A DNA stretch of 64,000 bases, taken from Saccharibacillus alkalitolerans (GTDB lineage: Bacteria > Bacillota > Bacilli > Paenibacillales > Paenibacillaceae). Position 1 is the stretch's first letter. The number at the start of each line of letters is the position of its first letter. The stretch lies in NCBI RefSeq assembly GCF_011090185.1, contig NZ_JAAFGS010000001.1, positions 1,178,001-1,242,000 on the forward strand. The letters are read 5' to 3'. Shown here one piece after another: positions 43,215 through 52,782 of the stretch. Below the pieces are notes generated by a model. That model searched no databases, was not told the DNA's origin, and saw only the letters and a program-made list of their open reading frames with translations. The position numbers and the translations under genes are program-made.

Positions 43215-44162
43215 TTAGCCGCTTCGCCGAAACGAAGCAAGCAAAAAGAGGGCAAGCCGTTGGCCGTTGTTTACGCGGTTCCCCCCCGTTGTTATTGGAC
43301 CGTTCGCGCCGGATTCAATCAGCCGCTTCAGCGTTCGGGCGACTTCTTCGATATCGGACCGACAGAACGCCGGCAGCCCTGCCGCGGCGAAGCAGCCGAC
43401 GAACACCGGCTCTTCGCGGAAGCCCGGCATGTCCGCTTCGCGCATGCGCGCCGTATGCAGTTTCCGCGGCAGCAGCGCGATGCCGTGCCCGCTCTCGACG
43501 AGGCCGGCCAGGCTGTCCAGCGTATCCGCTTCGATCAACCGGCGCCGCGAACCCTCTGCCGCGAGCCAGTTCAGCGTCTGCCGCCGGTACGGGCAGAGGG
43601 GATCGCGGGCCGCCAGCACCGGAAGGCCTGGCGGAAGCGCCGCGTTCCCGTTTTCCGCTCTGCCGACAGCCGCCGCGGCCGCCCAACCGATCGGCTCGGC
43701 AGCCTCGAATATTTTTACCCGCCGCCCCGTTCCTTCCGGTTCCCGGTTGACCAGAATCAGATCCAGTTCGCCGCCGTCCAGCATGACCGACAGCTGTTCC
43801 AACGGCCGGGTGAACACCTCCGCTCCGCTGTCCGGATCGCGCAGGAAAGGCTGCAGGTAAGCGGCCGTCAGCGTCTGCGAAGCGCCGATCCGCAGCGGAC
43901 GCCGTCCCGAGGAAGACAGGTCGGCCTTCGCCTGTTCGAACAATTCATCGATGCGGCGGGCGTAATCCAGCAGACGCTTTCCTTCGGGCCTCAAGCTCAC
44001 GCCGCGCGGCGAACGATCCAGCAGCCGAACGCCGAATTCTTCTTCCAGCGCCCGGATGCGCGAAGTGACGTTCGATTGGACGTAGCCGAGCTCCGCCGCC
44101 GCTTTCGACATCGAGCCGTGCTTCGCCACGCTGCGGAAGATGCGAAGATCGTTCAATTCCAT
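43215..44162 (-). CDS. LysR family transcriptional regulator
   Basis: 315 residues. The helix-turn-helix is at residues 3-62 (LNDLRIFRSVAKHGSMSKAAAELGYVQSNVTSRIRALEEEFGVRLLDR), followed by the periplasmic-binding-like effector domain (LRIGASQTLTAAYL, GHGIALLPRKL). It starts 114 bases from the divergent DUF4865 gene, a pairing seen in other bacteria, and most likely controls it. The C-terminal 25 residues are poorly conserved in character. Confidence 0.92.
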   Translation of the reverse strand: MELNDLRIFRSVAKHGSMSKAAAELGYVQSNVTSRIRALEEEFGVRLLDRSPRGVSLRPEGKRLLDYARRIDELFEQAKADLSSSGRRPLRIGASQTLTAAYLQPFLRDPDSGAEVFTRPLEQLSVMLDGGELDLILVNREPEGTGRRVKIFEAAEPIGWAAAAAVGRAENGNAALPPGLPVLAARDPLCPYRRQTLNWLAAEGSRRRLIEADTLDSLAGLVESGHGIALLPRKLHTARMREADMPGFREEPVFVGCFAAAGLPAFCRSDIEEVARTLKRLIESGANGPITTGGNRVNNGQRLALFLLASFRRSG

Positions 44163-44276
44163 TGTGTTCCCCTCACTTTCGATGATGCCCTTCTCATTTC
44201 CGATCGTTACCCGCCGCCGCCGTTTCTCTTGTAAGCTGAGAACGGAAGAAATCGACAGCGGAAAGGAAGATCCATC

Positions 44277-44858
44277 ATGATTGCCATGCAGTACATCATT
44301 TCGCTTCCCGACGATTATAACATGCGGATCATTCGAACGAGAGCGGAGCAGAACGGATACAAGACCGACGGCTTCCGCGGCTTGGCGTTCAAAGCGTATC
44401 TGATTTCGGAAAAAGGAAAATTCGGAAACGAAGCCAACCGCTACGCGCCTTTCTATCTATGGAACGAGCATGAAGGGATGAATCGATTTCTGTTCGGCGG
44501 TCCTTACGACGCCATTCTGGACTCGTTCGGCTGGCAGCAGGTAAACATCGGCGTGCCGCTGTCCGTGCGGACCGGCGAAGATTTCCCGCGCGCGCGCTGG
44601 ACCGTCGAGGTGTCGGGCAGCATTCCGCGCGAACGGTCGCTCGCCGGGTTCGGAGCACGGTTGTCGGCGCAGCTGCCGGATGCCGGAAACGCGGCGGGCG
44701 AAGCGCTGGTGTACAACCCGGATAAATGGGGGTTCCGCCGATTCGCTTTTTACGAGACGCTGCCGGAGGGTTGGGGAGATAAGGCTGAGCGGGATCGGCG
44801 GTTAGACGGGAATGGGTATGGGGTTACGGTGTACGAGGTGCTGCATTTGTCGCGGTAA
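44277..44858 (+). CDS. DUF4865 family protein
   Basis: 193 residues. The signature is MQYIISLPDDYNMRIIRTRAEQNGYKTDGFRGLAFKAYL, then APFYLWNEHEGMNRFLFGGPYD. Function unknown; the family often lies next to LysR regulators, as here. AAAGGAAG precedes ATG 44277; a second ATG at 44286 is possible. Confidence 0.9.
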   Translation: MIAMQYIISLPDDYNMRIIRTRAEQNGYKTDGFRGLAFKAYLISEKGKFGNEANRYAPFYLWNEHEGMNRFLFGGPYDAILDSFGWQQVNIGVPLSVRTGEDFPRARWTVEVSGSIPRERSLAGFGARLSAQLPDAGNAAGEALVYNPDKWGFRRFAFYETLPEGWGDKAERDRRLDGNGYGVTVYEVLHLSR

Positions 44859-44861
44859 TCT

Positions 44862-44909
44862 AAAAAGCCCGATCCGACAGACGAACTTTCCGTCTCCCGG
44901 ATCGGGCTT
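44862..44909. terminator. Bidirectional terminator
   Basis: AAAAAGCCCGATCCG and CGGATCGGGCTT pair around a 21-base loop that contains an inner GACAGACG/CGTCTC pairing. A T run follows on the minus strand (MFS gene), a weaker one on the plus strand (DUF4865 gene). Confidence 0.82.
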
Positions 44910-44940
44910 GCTGAGTGACCGAAGATTGCCTTGACGCTTC

Positions 44941-46176
44941 TCAAGCCGTCCGCGAACGCTTCAGCGCCCGGTTCACCTGCTCCGAACTGAGCAGCATGAA
45001 CACGACGAGCAGCAGCGTGACGATCGGGAACAGCCCGATGCCGGCCCATGACGCGAGCACGCCGAACAGCGGCGGCAGGAAAGTCGTCCCGGTATAGGCT
45101 ACGGCCATCTGGTAGCCGATCAGCTTCGCCGAGTTGGCCCGGCCGAAGCGGAGCGGCGTCTCGTGGATCAGTCCCGGGTAGACCGGCGCGAAGCCCAGGC
45201 CGATCAGGACGAAACCGACCAGCACGGTAACGTCGGGCAGCGGAAGCATCAGCAGAAGCGCTCCAGCGGCCGAGATGAACTGGCCGGCCAGAATCAGGAC
45301 GCGATTGCTGACTTTCAGCGTGATAAAGCCGGTAATCAGGCGTCCGATCGTGATGCCGCCGTAATAGAGCGAGATCCACCAGGCCGCCGTTTCCGCCACG
45401 ACTCCGCGCGCTCCTACGAGATAGCTGGCGCCCCACAGCCCGACCGTCGTTTCGACGCCGCAGTAGAACAGGAACGCCAGCATCGACATTTTGACGCCGG
45501 GAATGCGCAGCGGCTGCTTGGCCGGCTTCTCCTCGGCGGATTCCCCGGCCGGCGCGGCAAGCGTCTCCGCCGCCGGCCCCGCAGGATCGGCAGCGCTCTG
45601 CAGTGAGCGGGAAGCCGTTCGCAGCGCCGCGACCTTTTTCCACATCGGCAGAGTCGCCAGCAGGATGATGACCAGACTGAACTGCACGACCGCCACGGCC
45701 GTGTATCCGGCTCTCCAGGAATCATGCTCCTTGATGAAATAAGACATCAGCAGCGGTCCGCCGGTCGCGCCGACGCCCCAGAAGCAGTGCAGCCAGCTCA
45801 TATGATGCGCTTCGTAGTGGGTCGCGACGTAATGGTTCAACGCCGCGTCGACCGCTCCCGCGCCGAGACCGAGCGGAATCGCGAGCAGCGCGAGCCACAG
45901 GACCGACGGCGCGAACGAGAAGCCCAGCAGCGCCGCGGCAGTCATCAGACAGCTGACCATCGTGATCATCCCCGTGCCGAGCTTCGCGATCAGGCGTCCG
46001 CTGGCCAGACTCGAGACGATGGTGCCGCCCGCGACGATCATCGCCAGCATGCCCGCCGCTTCCAGCGGCGCGCCGAGATCCGGACGCATGACCGGCCAAG
46101 CCGATCCCAGCAGCGAATCGGGCAGGCCGAGACTGATAAAAGCCAAATAAATCACGATCAGAAACCAAGTTGCCAT
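44941..46176 (-). CDS. MFS transporter, sugar (FucP/YfkF-like) type
   Basis: 411 residues with 12 predicted membrane helices and a central cytoplasmic loop rich in Ala, Pro and Glu. Motifs include LGLPDSLLGSAWPVMRPDLG, SGRLIAKLGTG and HCFWGVGATGGPLL. The start codon lies one base after the stop of the ROK gene, so the two are co-translated. Substrate is probably a sugar, judging from the ROK partner. Confidence 0.9.
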   Translation of the reverse strand: MATWFLIVIYLAFISLGLPDSLLGSAWPVMRPDLGAPLEAAGMLAMIVAGGTIVSSLASGRLIAKLGTGMITMVSCLMTAAALLGFSFAPSVLWLALLAIPLGLGAGAVDAALNHYVATHYEAHHMSWLHCFWGVGATGGPLLMSYFIKEHDSWRAGYTAVAVVQFSLVIILLATLPMWKKVAALRTASRSLQSAADPAGPAAETLAAPAGESAEEKPAKQPLRIPGVKMSMLAFLFYCGVETTVGLWGASYLVGARGVVAETAAWWISLYYGGITIGRLITGFITLKVSNRVLILAGQFISAAGALLLMLPLPDVTVLVGFVLIGLGFAPVYPGLIHETPLRFGRANSAKLIGYQMAVAYTGTTFLPPLFGVLASWAGIGLFPIVTLLLVVFMLLSSEQVNRALKRSRTA

Positions 46177-46177
46177 C

Positions 46178-47221
46178 CTATTCTTCCCCTCTTTTGCCGA
46201 TTGATATGAGGCTGGGTTCCAACGCCTGCAAAGCCCATTCCCGAATGCCCGAAGCGAAATGCTCCGCGAACCGATCGCACCATTCGATGTCCGGTTCGGA
46301 CGGCAGCGGATGCCGACGCACGTATCGCCGCCAATCCTCGCTCCACGAGCCCCCGTCTTTTCGATCCCCGTACAGCACGATCCGATGCGGCGCCAGCAAG
46401 GCGGAAGCGGTATGAACGATCTTGCAGACGGCTTCGCTCCACAAAGCGCCTTCAGGCGAACGCTCCCAATCGATGCCCAGCGGCAAATATTTGATTTCCC
46501 CCGCCATGCCCCGTTTGCCCGCGATCAATTCGCCGTTTATCGAGATCGCCATGCCGGGCGGGTACTTGTCCGGAAGATACAACCCGAGCACCGTGCCCGT
46601 GTCGTCTTCTTCCGCGCGGGCTTCACGGTCCGCGCCGGCTGCCGCCAAATACCCGCGCAGCGCCGCGTTGACGTCGTTCTCCAGCAGTACCGGCAGCCCG
46701 AAGCGTTCGCCGATCAGTTCCGCCGGATTCTGCCCCCGGAGCCGTTCATGGCTGCTGACTTCGATCCGCCCTCCGACCGCCTGCCCCGGAATGCCCAAGC
46801 CGACGACCCGAATGCGCGGAAAAGCCAGCAGCAGGCTCTCGATCCAATCGAGGAACGCTTCCCGATCCAGCGATTCGAACGGACGCGTCTCCTGCGTCAG
46901 CGCCCTGCCGCTCAGATCGACGACCGCGGCGAATACGGTATCGGCGCTCCGGCGTTCGTGCAGATGCATGACCAACGCCAAACGATGTCCGTAATCGAAT
47001 CGGTACACGCTGGCCGGGCGTCCTCCCGTCGGCGTAACGTCCGCTTCTTCGGTCAATTCGCCGCGCTCTTCCAGCTCGCGTACTAACGCCGCCACCGTGA
47101 CCACGCTCAATCCCGTATCGGCGGCAAGCCGCGTCTTGGTCGCCGATCCTGTTTTTCGCAGCGCCCGGCGGACCGCGTTCAGATTGAGTTCTTTCATCAG
47201 CGTCGTATCGGCGCGTTTCAT
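46178..47221 (-). CDS. ROK family transcriptional regulator
   Basis: 347 residues. An N-terminal winged helix (LNLNAVRRALRKTGSATKTRLAADTGLSVVTVAALVRELEERGEL) precedes a ROK domain (VVGLGIPGQAVGG, LLENDVNAALRGYL). The CxCGxxGC zinc motif of ROK kinases is absent, so it is a repressor rather than a kinase. ATG 47221 follows AAGGAGG; the frame to 47239 is not used. It should regulate its own operon with the MFS sugar transporter in response to a sugar. Confidence 0.92.
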   Translation of the reverse strand: MKRADTTLMKELNLNAVRRALRKTGSATKTRLAADTGLSVVTVAALVRELEERGELTEEADVTPTGGRPASVYRFDYGHRLALVMHLHERRSADTVFAAVVDLSGRALTQETRPFESLDREAFLDWIESLLLAFPRIRVVGLGIPGQAVGGRIEVSSHERLRGQNPAELIGERFGLPVLLENDVNAALRGYLAAAGADREARAEEDDTGTVLGLYLPDKYPPGMAISINGELIAGKRGMAGEIKYLPLGIDWERSPEGALWSEAVCKIVHTASALLAPHRIVLYGDRKDGGSWSEDWRRYVRRHPLPSEPDIEWCDRFAEHFASGIREWALQALEPSLISIGKRGEE

Positions 47222-47318
47222 TTTCGTCCTCCTTCCCACTTTCTAAATATCCTTTAAAAAGCATTCCCGTACAGTTTGCCCGTTCCGACCGTTTTTGTCA
47301 ACGGGAAAACGGAAGAAC

Positions 47319-47358
47319 GCCGAAAAGCCTCGATCCGGATCGGATCGAGGCTTTCGGA
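47319..47358. terminator. Terminator between the ABC exporter and ROK operons
   Basis: CGAAAAGCCTCGATCCG and CGGATCGAGGCTTTCG pair almost perfectly. On the minus strand CTTTTC follows the stem, 40-75 bases after the ABC stop. Confidence 0.78.
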
Positions 47359-47395
47359 ACTGCTCGGGTGATAGGCGTTGGTTCTGCCGATCTCG

Positions 47396-49138
47396 TTAAG
47401 AGACGACGTCGAATTGGCTGTTGTACAGCCGGGCGTAATAGCCGTCCTGCTCCAGCAGCGCTTCGTGCGTGCCGTGCTCCACGATATCCCCGTCTTTCAT
47501 GAACAAGATGAGATCCGATCCCTGAATCGTCGACAGGCGGTGGGCGATGACGAAGCTGGTTCGTCCTTCGATCATCTTCAGAAATGCCTGCTGGATGCGG
47601 ATTTCGGTCAGCGTGTCGATGCTGCTGGTCGCTTCGTCCAGAATCAGCATCGGCGGATCGACCAGCATCACGCGGGCGATCGTGAGCAGCTGCCGCTGAC
47701 CCTGGGACAGATTGTCGCCCGCGCCCGCGACGATCGTGTCGTATCCTTCCGGCAGCCGTTTGATAAATGCGTGCGCGTTGGCCGCCTTGGCGGCGGCGAT
47801 CACTTCCGCATCGGTCGCGTCCGGCTTGCCGTAAGCGATATTGTCGCGGATACTGCCTCCGAACAGCCAAGTCTCCTGCAGCACCATCCCGAAGCTGCGG
47901 CGCAGGCTGTCCCGGGCGATATTCCGAATATTCGTGCCGTCTATGCGGATCTCTCCGCTGTCCACGTCGTAGAACCGCATCAGCAGATTCACCAGCGTCG
48001 TCTTGCCCGCGCCGGTCTGGCCTACGATCGCCACGCGCGTTCCCGGCTTCACTTCCAGGCTGAAGTTCCGGATCAACGGACGCTCGGGCGAGTACGCGAA
48101 TCCGATCCGATCGAACGTGATGGTGCCCTGCCCTCCGCCGAGCTTCCGCGCATCCGGCGCGTCCGGCGTTTCTTCGGGCAAATCGAGAACTGCGAAGATC
48201 CGCTGGCCCGATGCCGTGGCCGACTGCAGCTGCGTAAGCACGCCGGTAATCTCGTTGAACGGCTTGGCGAACAGGTTCGAGAAGATGAGGAAACTCGACA
48301 GATCGCCGACGGTCAATCTGCCCGCGATGACCAGCACGCTGCCGATGACCGCAATGACGGAAAACGTGACGTTATTGACCAAGCGGGTCGTCGGATTCGC
48401 GAGCGAGCCGTAGAACTGTGATCTCATGCCCGTGCGGTAGAGCTGCTCGTTATGCCCTTTGAATTCGGCGAAAGCGCGATCTTCGTACCCGAACGCCTGC
48501 ACGACGCGCTGCCCGCCGATCATTTCTTCGGCATAGCCATTCAAGCTTCCCAGCACCTTCGCCTGTTCGCGGAAAGTCTGCTGGGAACGCATCGTGATGA
48601 AGCGCGCCACGTAGTAAGCCGCCGGCGCGGACAGCAGCACGACCAAGGTCATCGCCGGGCTGATGTAGAGCATCAAAGCGATCGAGCCGACGATCGTGAC
48701 GATCCCGGTCAGCAGCGTGTTGAAGCCCTGCAGCAGCCCGTCCGACACGGCATCCATATCGTTGACGAACCGGCTGATGCTGTCGCCCTGCGGCTGGTTG
48801 TCGTGATATTTGAGCGGCAGGCGGTCAAACTTGCCGAACAGCGTCTCCCGCAGCGAAAAAACGGTGCGGTACGCGACTTGGTTCGTGGTATAACTCAGCA
48901 GCCAACCGAACAAGCCGCCGACGGCGTACACGCCGCCCAGCGCCAGCAGCAGCAGCCGCAGGCGATCGAAGTCCACGCGCCCCGCGCCCGTCATCGTGTC
49001 GATGCCCTGCCCGATCAGAAGCGGTCCCGCAAGGCTGGCGGATACGCTGATCAGCGCGGCCGCCGCCGCGATCCAAACCAATCTCCGGTACCGATGGGCA
49101 AATCCGAGAATTCGGCTCCATGTTTGTCTTGTATTCAT
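47396..49138 (-). CDS. ABC exporter half-transporter, catalytically competent subunit
   Basis: 580 residues: six membrane helices, then an ATPase domain with Walker A GQTGAGKTT, signature LSQGQRQLL and Walker B MLILDEATSS with the catalytic Glu. It forms a heterodimer with the product of the upstream gene, with which it overlaps by four bases (ATGA). The pair resembles YheH/YheI, BmrC/BmrD and LmrC/LmrD multidrug exporters. GAGGAGGC precedes ATG 49138. Confidence 0.94.
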   Translation of the reverse strand: MNTRQTWSRILGFAHRYRRLVWIAAAAALISVSASLAGPLLIGQGIDTMTGAGRVDFDRLRLLLLALGGVYAVGGLFGWLLSYTTNQVAYRTVFSLRETLFGKFDRLPLKYHDNQPQGDSISRFVNDMDAVSDGLLQGFNTLLTGIVTIVGSIALMLYISPAMTLVVLLSAPAAYYVARFITMRSQQTFREQAKVLGSLNGYAEEMIGGQRVVQAFGYEDRAFAEFKGHNEQLYRTGMRSQFYGSLANPTTRLVNNVTFSVIAVIGSVLVIAGRLTVGDLSSFLIFSNLFAKPFNEITGVLTQLQSATASGQRIFAVLDLPEETPDAPDARKLGGGQGTITFDRIGFAYSPERPLIRNFSLEVKPGTRVAIVGQTGAGKTTLVNLLMRFYDVDSGEIRIDGTNIRNIARDSLRRSFGMVLQETWLFGGSIRDNIAYGKPDATDAEVIAAAKAANAHAFIKRLPEGYDTIVAGAGDNLSQGQRQLLTIARVMLVDPPMLILDEATSSIDTLTEIRIQQAFLKMIEGRTSFVIAHRLSTIQGSDLILFMKDGDIVEHGTHEALLEQDGYYARLYNSQFDVVS

Positions 49139-50901
49139 CGCCGTGCCTCCTCGCCGGATAATTGGGAATCGCAGATGTCGCGGTATACCGCGCAATCGCG
49201 CAGCAGCTCTTCGTGGCTGCCCGTGCCGACGATCCGGCCGTCGTCCATGACGATAATCCGGTCCGACTGCCGGACCGTGCTGACCCGCTGCGAAATCATG
49301 AGCACGGTCAGATCGCGGCTGTAAGCGCGCAGCGCCCTGCGCAGCGCGGCATCCGTCGCGAAATCGAGCGCGCTCGAAGAATCGTCCAGGATCAGGATTT
49401 CCGGATGAAGCGCCAGCGCGCGGGCGATCGTCAAGCGCTGCTTCTGACCGCCGGACAAGTTCTGGCCGCCCCGCGCCACCCGGGTATCCAGGCCTTCCGG
49501 CAGCTTGGCGATGAATTCCGAGGCCTGCGCCGCTTCCGCGGCGGCGGCGATTTCTTCGGTCGTCGCGTCAGGCCGTCCGAACGCGATGTTTTCGGCGATC
49601 GTGCCGCTGAACAGCAGCGCTTTTTGCGGCACGATCCCGATCTTGCGCCGCAGTTCTTCCAGCGCGTAATCCTTCACGTCCCTGCCGTCGACCCGGACGC
49701 TTCCTTCGGACACCTCGTAAAACCGCGGGATCAGATTGGCGAACGTCGTTTTGCCCGATCCGGTGCTGCCGATGACGCCGACGGTTTCCCCGCGGCGGAC
49801 GGCGACCGAAATATTCTGCAAAGCCGGTTCGCCGGTTGCGCTGTAAGCGAAAGAGACCCCGTCGAACACGATCGCCGGATCGTCCGATTTTGCCGCTTCG
49901 GCCGCTGTGCCGGGGCTTGCCGGCGCCGGAGCGGCCGCTTCGCCGGCGCTTCGGATCGACGGCTCCGCCGCCAGCAGTTCGCTGACCCGCGCGGCCGACG
50001 AAGAAGCTTTGGTGAAAATGATCACCAGATTGGAGACGACGACCAGCGCGAGCAGAATCTGCGTCACGTAATTGATGAACGCGATGATCTCGCCCTGCGA
50101 CAAGTTCCCGTAGTCGATCCGGATGCCGCCGGCCCACAGTACGGCGATGATCGCCGCGTTGACGACCAACGTCGTGACCGGACTGAGCAGCGCGGAAATC
50201 CGGCCGACGCGAACGGCGGTCTCGGTCAAGTCTTCCGAAGCTTCGCGGAATCGGCGCTGCTCCCGGCGGCTTTCGGCGAAGGCGCGAATGACGCGCAGCC
50301 CGGTCAGGTTCTCGCTCAGCACTTTGCCGAGGCGGTCCAATTTCCGCTGATAGCTTCGGTAAAGCGGCGAGCTTTTGGCGATGATGAAATACAGGGTTAC
50401 GCCGAATACCGGCGTGGCCGCCAGCAGGATCAGCGCCAGGCGCCAATCGAGGAACAGCGACATGATGATCGCGCCGATGCAGATGAAGGGCGCACGGATC
50501 ACCAGGCGAATCAGCATCGCCACGGCGAGCTGCAGCTGATTGACGTCATTGGTCAGCCGGTTGATCAAGGACGGCGTGCCGAAGCTGTCGACTTCGGCGT
50601 ACGACAGCTTCCCGATATGCCGGAACAGCTTGTTGCGCAGCAGCGTGCCGAACCCCTGCGACGCGCGGGCGGCGTAATACTGGCAGATCATCGACGCGCC
50701 GAAGCCGAGCAGCGCCATCAGAACCATCAATCCGCCCATGCGGTAGACGTATCCGCTGTCGCGTTCGCCGATGCCGTGATTGACGATCAAGGCGACGATC
50801 GTCGGCAGCAGCAGTTCCAGAACCGCCTCGAGCAGTTTGAAAAGCGGCCCGAGAATGACCTCTTTTCGGTAAGGCTTTAAGTAAACGGCAAGTTTCAACA
50901 C
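49135..50901 (-). CDS. ABC exporter half-transporter, degenerate-site subunit
   Basis: 588 residues: six membrane helices, Walker A GSTGSGKTT, signature LSGGQKQRL, and Walker B ILILDDSSSALD, in which Asp takes the place of the catalytic Glu. This is the known asymmetric arrangement in heterodimeric exporters such as BmrC and TM287. GTG start at 50901 after GGGGGAAA. The divergent LysR gene at 51050 probably controls the pair. Confidence 0.94.
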   Translation of the reverse strand: MLKLAVYLKPYRKEVILGPLFKLLEAVLELLLPTIVALIVNHGIGERDSGYVYRMGGLMVLMALLGFGASMICQYYAARASQGFGTLLRNKLFRHIGKLSYAEVDSFGTPSLINRLTNDVNQLQLAVAMLIRLVIRAPFICIGAIIMSLFLDWRLALILLAATPVFGVTLYFIIAKSSPLYRSYQRKLDRLGKVLSENLTGLRVIRAFAESRREQRRFREASEDLTETAVRVGRISALLSPVTTLVVNAAIIAVLWAGGIRIDYGNLSQGEIIAFINYVTQILLALVVVSNLVIIFTKASSSAARVSELLAAEPSIRSAGEAAAPAPASPGTAAEAAKSDDPAIVFDGVSFAYSATGEPALQNISVAVRRGETVGVIGSTGSGKTTFANLIPRFYEVSEGSVRVDGRDVKDYALEELRRKIGIVPQKALLFSGTIAENIAFGRPDATTEEIAAAAEAAQASEFIAKLPEGLDTRVARGGQNLSGGQKQRLTIARALALHPEILILDDSSSALDFATDAALRRALRAYSRDLTVLMISQRVSTVRQSDRIIVMDDGRIVGTGSHEELLRDCAVYRDICDSQLSGEEARR

Positions 50902-50965
50902 CTTGATTTCCCCCGAGTTCTGTATAGAATGTTCCGGCTTCCCGGAGCCGGACCCTTTTCGATTA

Positions 50966-51031
50966 TGACATATCTGTTATTATATTAATAATATTGGTTT
51001 CATCTTCTTTCCATACGAAATAGATATGTCA
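50966..51031. promoter_or_regulatory. Pair of 10-bp inverted half-sites between ABC and LysR genes
   Basis: TGACATATCT (50966-50975) and AGATATGTCA (51022-51031) are exact reverse complements, centre to centre 56 bp apart, with a very AT-rich stretch (TTATTATATTAATAATATT) between. They sit symmetrically in the 148-bp divergent promoter region and could be a LysR operator pair. Confidence 0.55.
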
Positions 51032-51049
51032 GTTCAGGAGGAATGATTC

Positions 51050-51931
51050 ATGGATATTCGCAGGCTCAAGTATTTTTTGGCGATTGCCGAGGAAGGACAA
51101 ATCACGTCAGCGGCGCGCAGGCTGAACATGGCGCAGCCGCCGCTCAGTCAGCAGTTGAAGCTGCTGGAGGACGAATTGGGCTTGAAGCTCGTCGAGCGCG
51201 GCCCGCGAAGCATCCGGCTGACCGAAGCCGGCATGCTGCTTCGCGACCGAGCGGAGCAGATCGTCGAGCTGGCCGACTCGACCGCCCGCGAGCTCGGCGA
51301 TTACGCCCGCGGCGTGCAGGGCACGCTGAGCATCGGGACCGTCTCTTCGTCGGCCGCCGCGCTGCTGGAAGAACGCTTGATGCTGTTCCACCGGCTGCAT
51401 GCCGGAGCCCGCTTCGAACTGCATGAAGGCAATACGTTCCGCGTCCTCGACCTGCTGGCCAAAGGCATCGTCGAGATCGGCATCATCCGCATGCCGTTCA
51501 ACGGCGCCGGGTTGGAATGCGTATACACGTCCGACGAGCCGATGGTCGCCGTCATGAGCGCGCAGCATGACTGGACGGGCGGCGCCGATTCCATCGCTCT
51601 CGAAGAACTGCGGGGCAGGCCGCTGATCCTGTACCGCCGCTTCGAGCCGCTGATCCGCGAGACCTGCCTGGAACACGGCTTCGAACCGGACTTCTTCTGC
51701 ATGAACGACGACGCCCGCACCACTTTGCTCTGGGCCAACGCGGGTCTGGGCATCGGGATCGTGCCGGAGTCGGCGTTCGGCCTGCTGCGCAGCGACAACC
51801 TCGTCTGCAAAGAGATCCGTTCGGAAGCGCTGCGAACCCGCGTCGCCGCCGTTTGGATGAAAGACAAATACTTGTCCGCGCTGGCGCGGAAGTTCATCGA
51901 ATGTTTCCGGGGCGAAGAGCCTTCGCTCTAA
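51050..51931 (+). CDS. LysR family transcriptional regulator (CatR/CcpC-like)
   Basis: 293 residues. The helix-turn-helix is MDIRRLKYFLAIAEEGQITSAARRLNMAQPPLSQQLKLLEDELGLKLVERG, followed by a PBP-like effector domain ending SALARKFIECF. AGGAGGAATGATTC precedes the ATG. It is divergent from the heterodimeric ABC exporter and likely regulates it; the effector is unknown. Confidence 0.92.
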   Translation: MDIRRLKYFLAIAEEGQITSAARRLNMAQPPLSQQLKLLEDELGLKLVERGPRSIRLTEAGMLLRDRAEQIVELADSTARELGDYARGVQGTLSIGTVSSSAAALLEERLMLFHRLHAGARFELHEGNTFRVLDLLAKGIVEIGIIRMPFNGAGLECVYTSDEPMVAVMSAQHDWTGGADSIALEELRGRPLILYRRFEPLIRETCLEHGFEPDFFCMNDDARTTLLWANAGLGIGIVPESAFGLLRSDNLVCKEIRSEALRTRVAAVWMKDKYLSALARKFIECFRGEEPSL

Positions 51932-51939
51932 ACGCGAAA

Positions 51940-51990
51940 AAGCGCCGACCGGTAAACGATCCCCGGCCAGCGCCTGCTTTCCTTTTTACC
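51940..51990 (+). terminator. Weak terminator after lysR
   Basis: AGCGCCGACCGG and CCGGCCAGCGC can pair with an internal mismatch block, and CTTTCCTTTTTA follows. Confidence 0.5.
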
Positions 51991-52008
51991 CACCATCGAA
52001 TCGGTCCC

Positions 52009-52725
52009 TTAATCGGCGAGCACGACTTCGTCTCCGAGCGAAACCTCCCCCGTGCGCACGACCGAAGCGTAAACGCCGAATTTGAGATTCATCTCCCGAT
52101 GGACGATCTTGAGCACGGCAGGATCTTTGGCCGCCGTATCGGGGTCCATCGTCGTCATGACGCAGCGTTCGCAAAATTCGTCCACCTGCAGTTCGACATC
52201 CCCGAGCCGCAGCCTGCGCCCGATCCAATCGCCTTCGAACGACGCCGGGTCGGACAGCGCGACGACGAAGTTCCCGCGGAACCGCCGCTGATCCAGCTCG
52301 TGTCCCCGCAGCTCCGCCAATCGCTTCAAGCCGGCGTCCGTCACCAGCAGGATGGCGGCTCCGTCCACCGACAGCAGACCCGGATGCTCCGGATGAGGGT
52401 CCTTCGGCTTCGACATCGCCACCGGTACCCGGCTTAACGCCTGAATCTCCGCCAGCAGCGATTCGTCCCAGCCGAACTTCCGGCCGTCTTCCGCCGTCAC
52501 TTCGATCTCTCCGTCCCGGTAGCGGGCCCGATACGTCAACATTTCGGGAATCTTGCGGGCGGTCACGTAACGCGCCCAGCCTTCCTTGCTTTCGTCGTAA
52601 AAAGAGCAGAAACGGTCGCCTTCCAGACCGTAAGGCTCGATCCGGCATGCCTCCAACTGTTCTCCCCCGAACGACTTCACCGGATACCGGTTGATTTCCC
52701 GAATCACGCCGACTTTTACCGTCAT
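52009..52725 (-). CDS. MOSC domain-containing protein
   Basis: 238 residues. An N-terminal beta-barrel (REINRYPVKSFGGEQLEACRIEPYGLEGDRFCSFYD) precedes the MOSC core (GDWIGRRLRLGDVELQVDEFCERCVMTTMDPDT), with the conserved cysteine pair CERC. MOSC proteins handle sulfur or the molybdenum cofactor. ATG 52725 is preferred, because GGGGGA precedes it. It may serve the molybdoenzyme at 34.5 kb or detoxify N-hydroxylated bases; both are inference. Confidence 0.9.
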   Translation of the reverse strand: MTVKVGVIREINRYPVKSFGGEQLEACRIEPYGLEGDRFCSFYDESKEGWARYVTARKIPEMLTYRARYRDGEIEVTAEDGRKFGWDESLLAEIQALSRVPVAMSKPKDPHPEHPGLLSVDGAAILLVTDAGLKRLAELRGHELDQRRFRGNFVVALSDPASFEGDWIGRRLRLGDVELQVDEFCERCVMTTMDPDTAAKDPAVLKIVHREMNLKFGVYASVVRTGEVSLGDEVVLAD

Positions 52726-52782
52726 TTCCGTATCCCCCATTTAGGCTTATGTTTCGCGCACGCTTGCGGCTTCCGCTGATTT

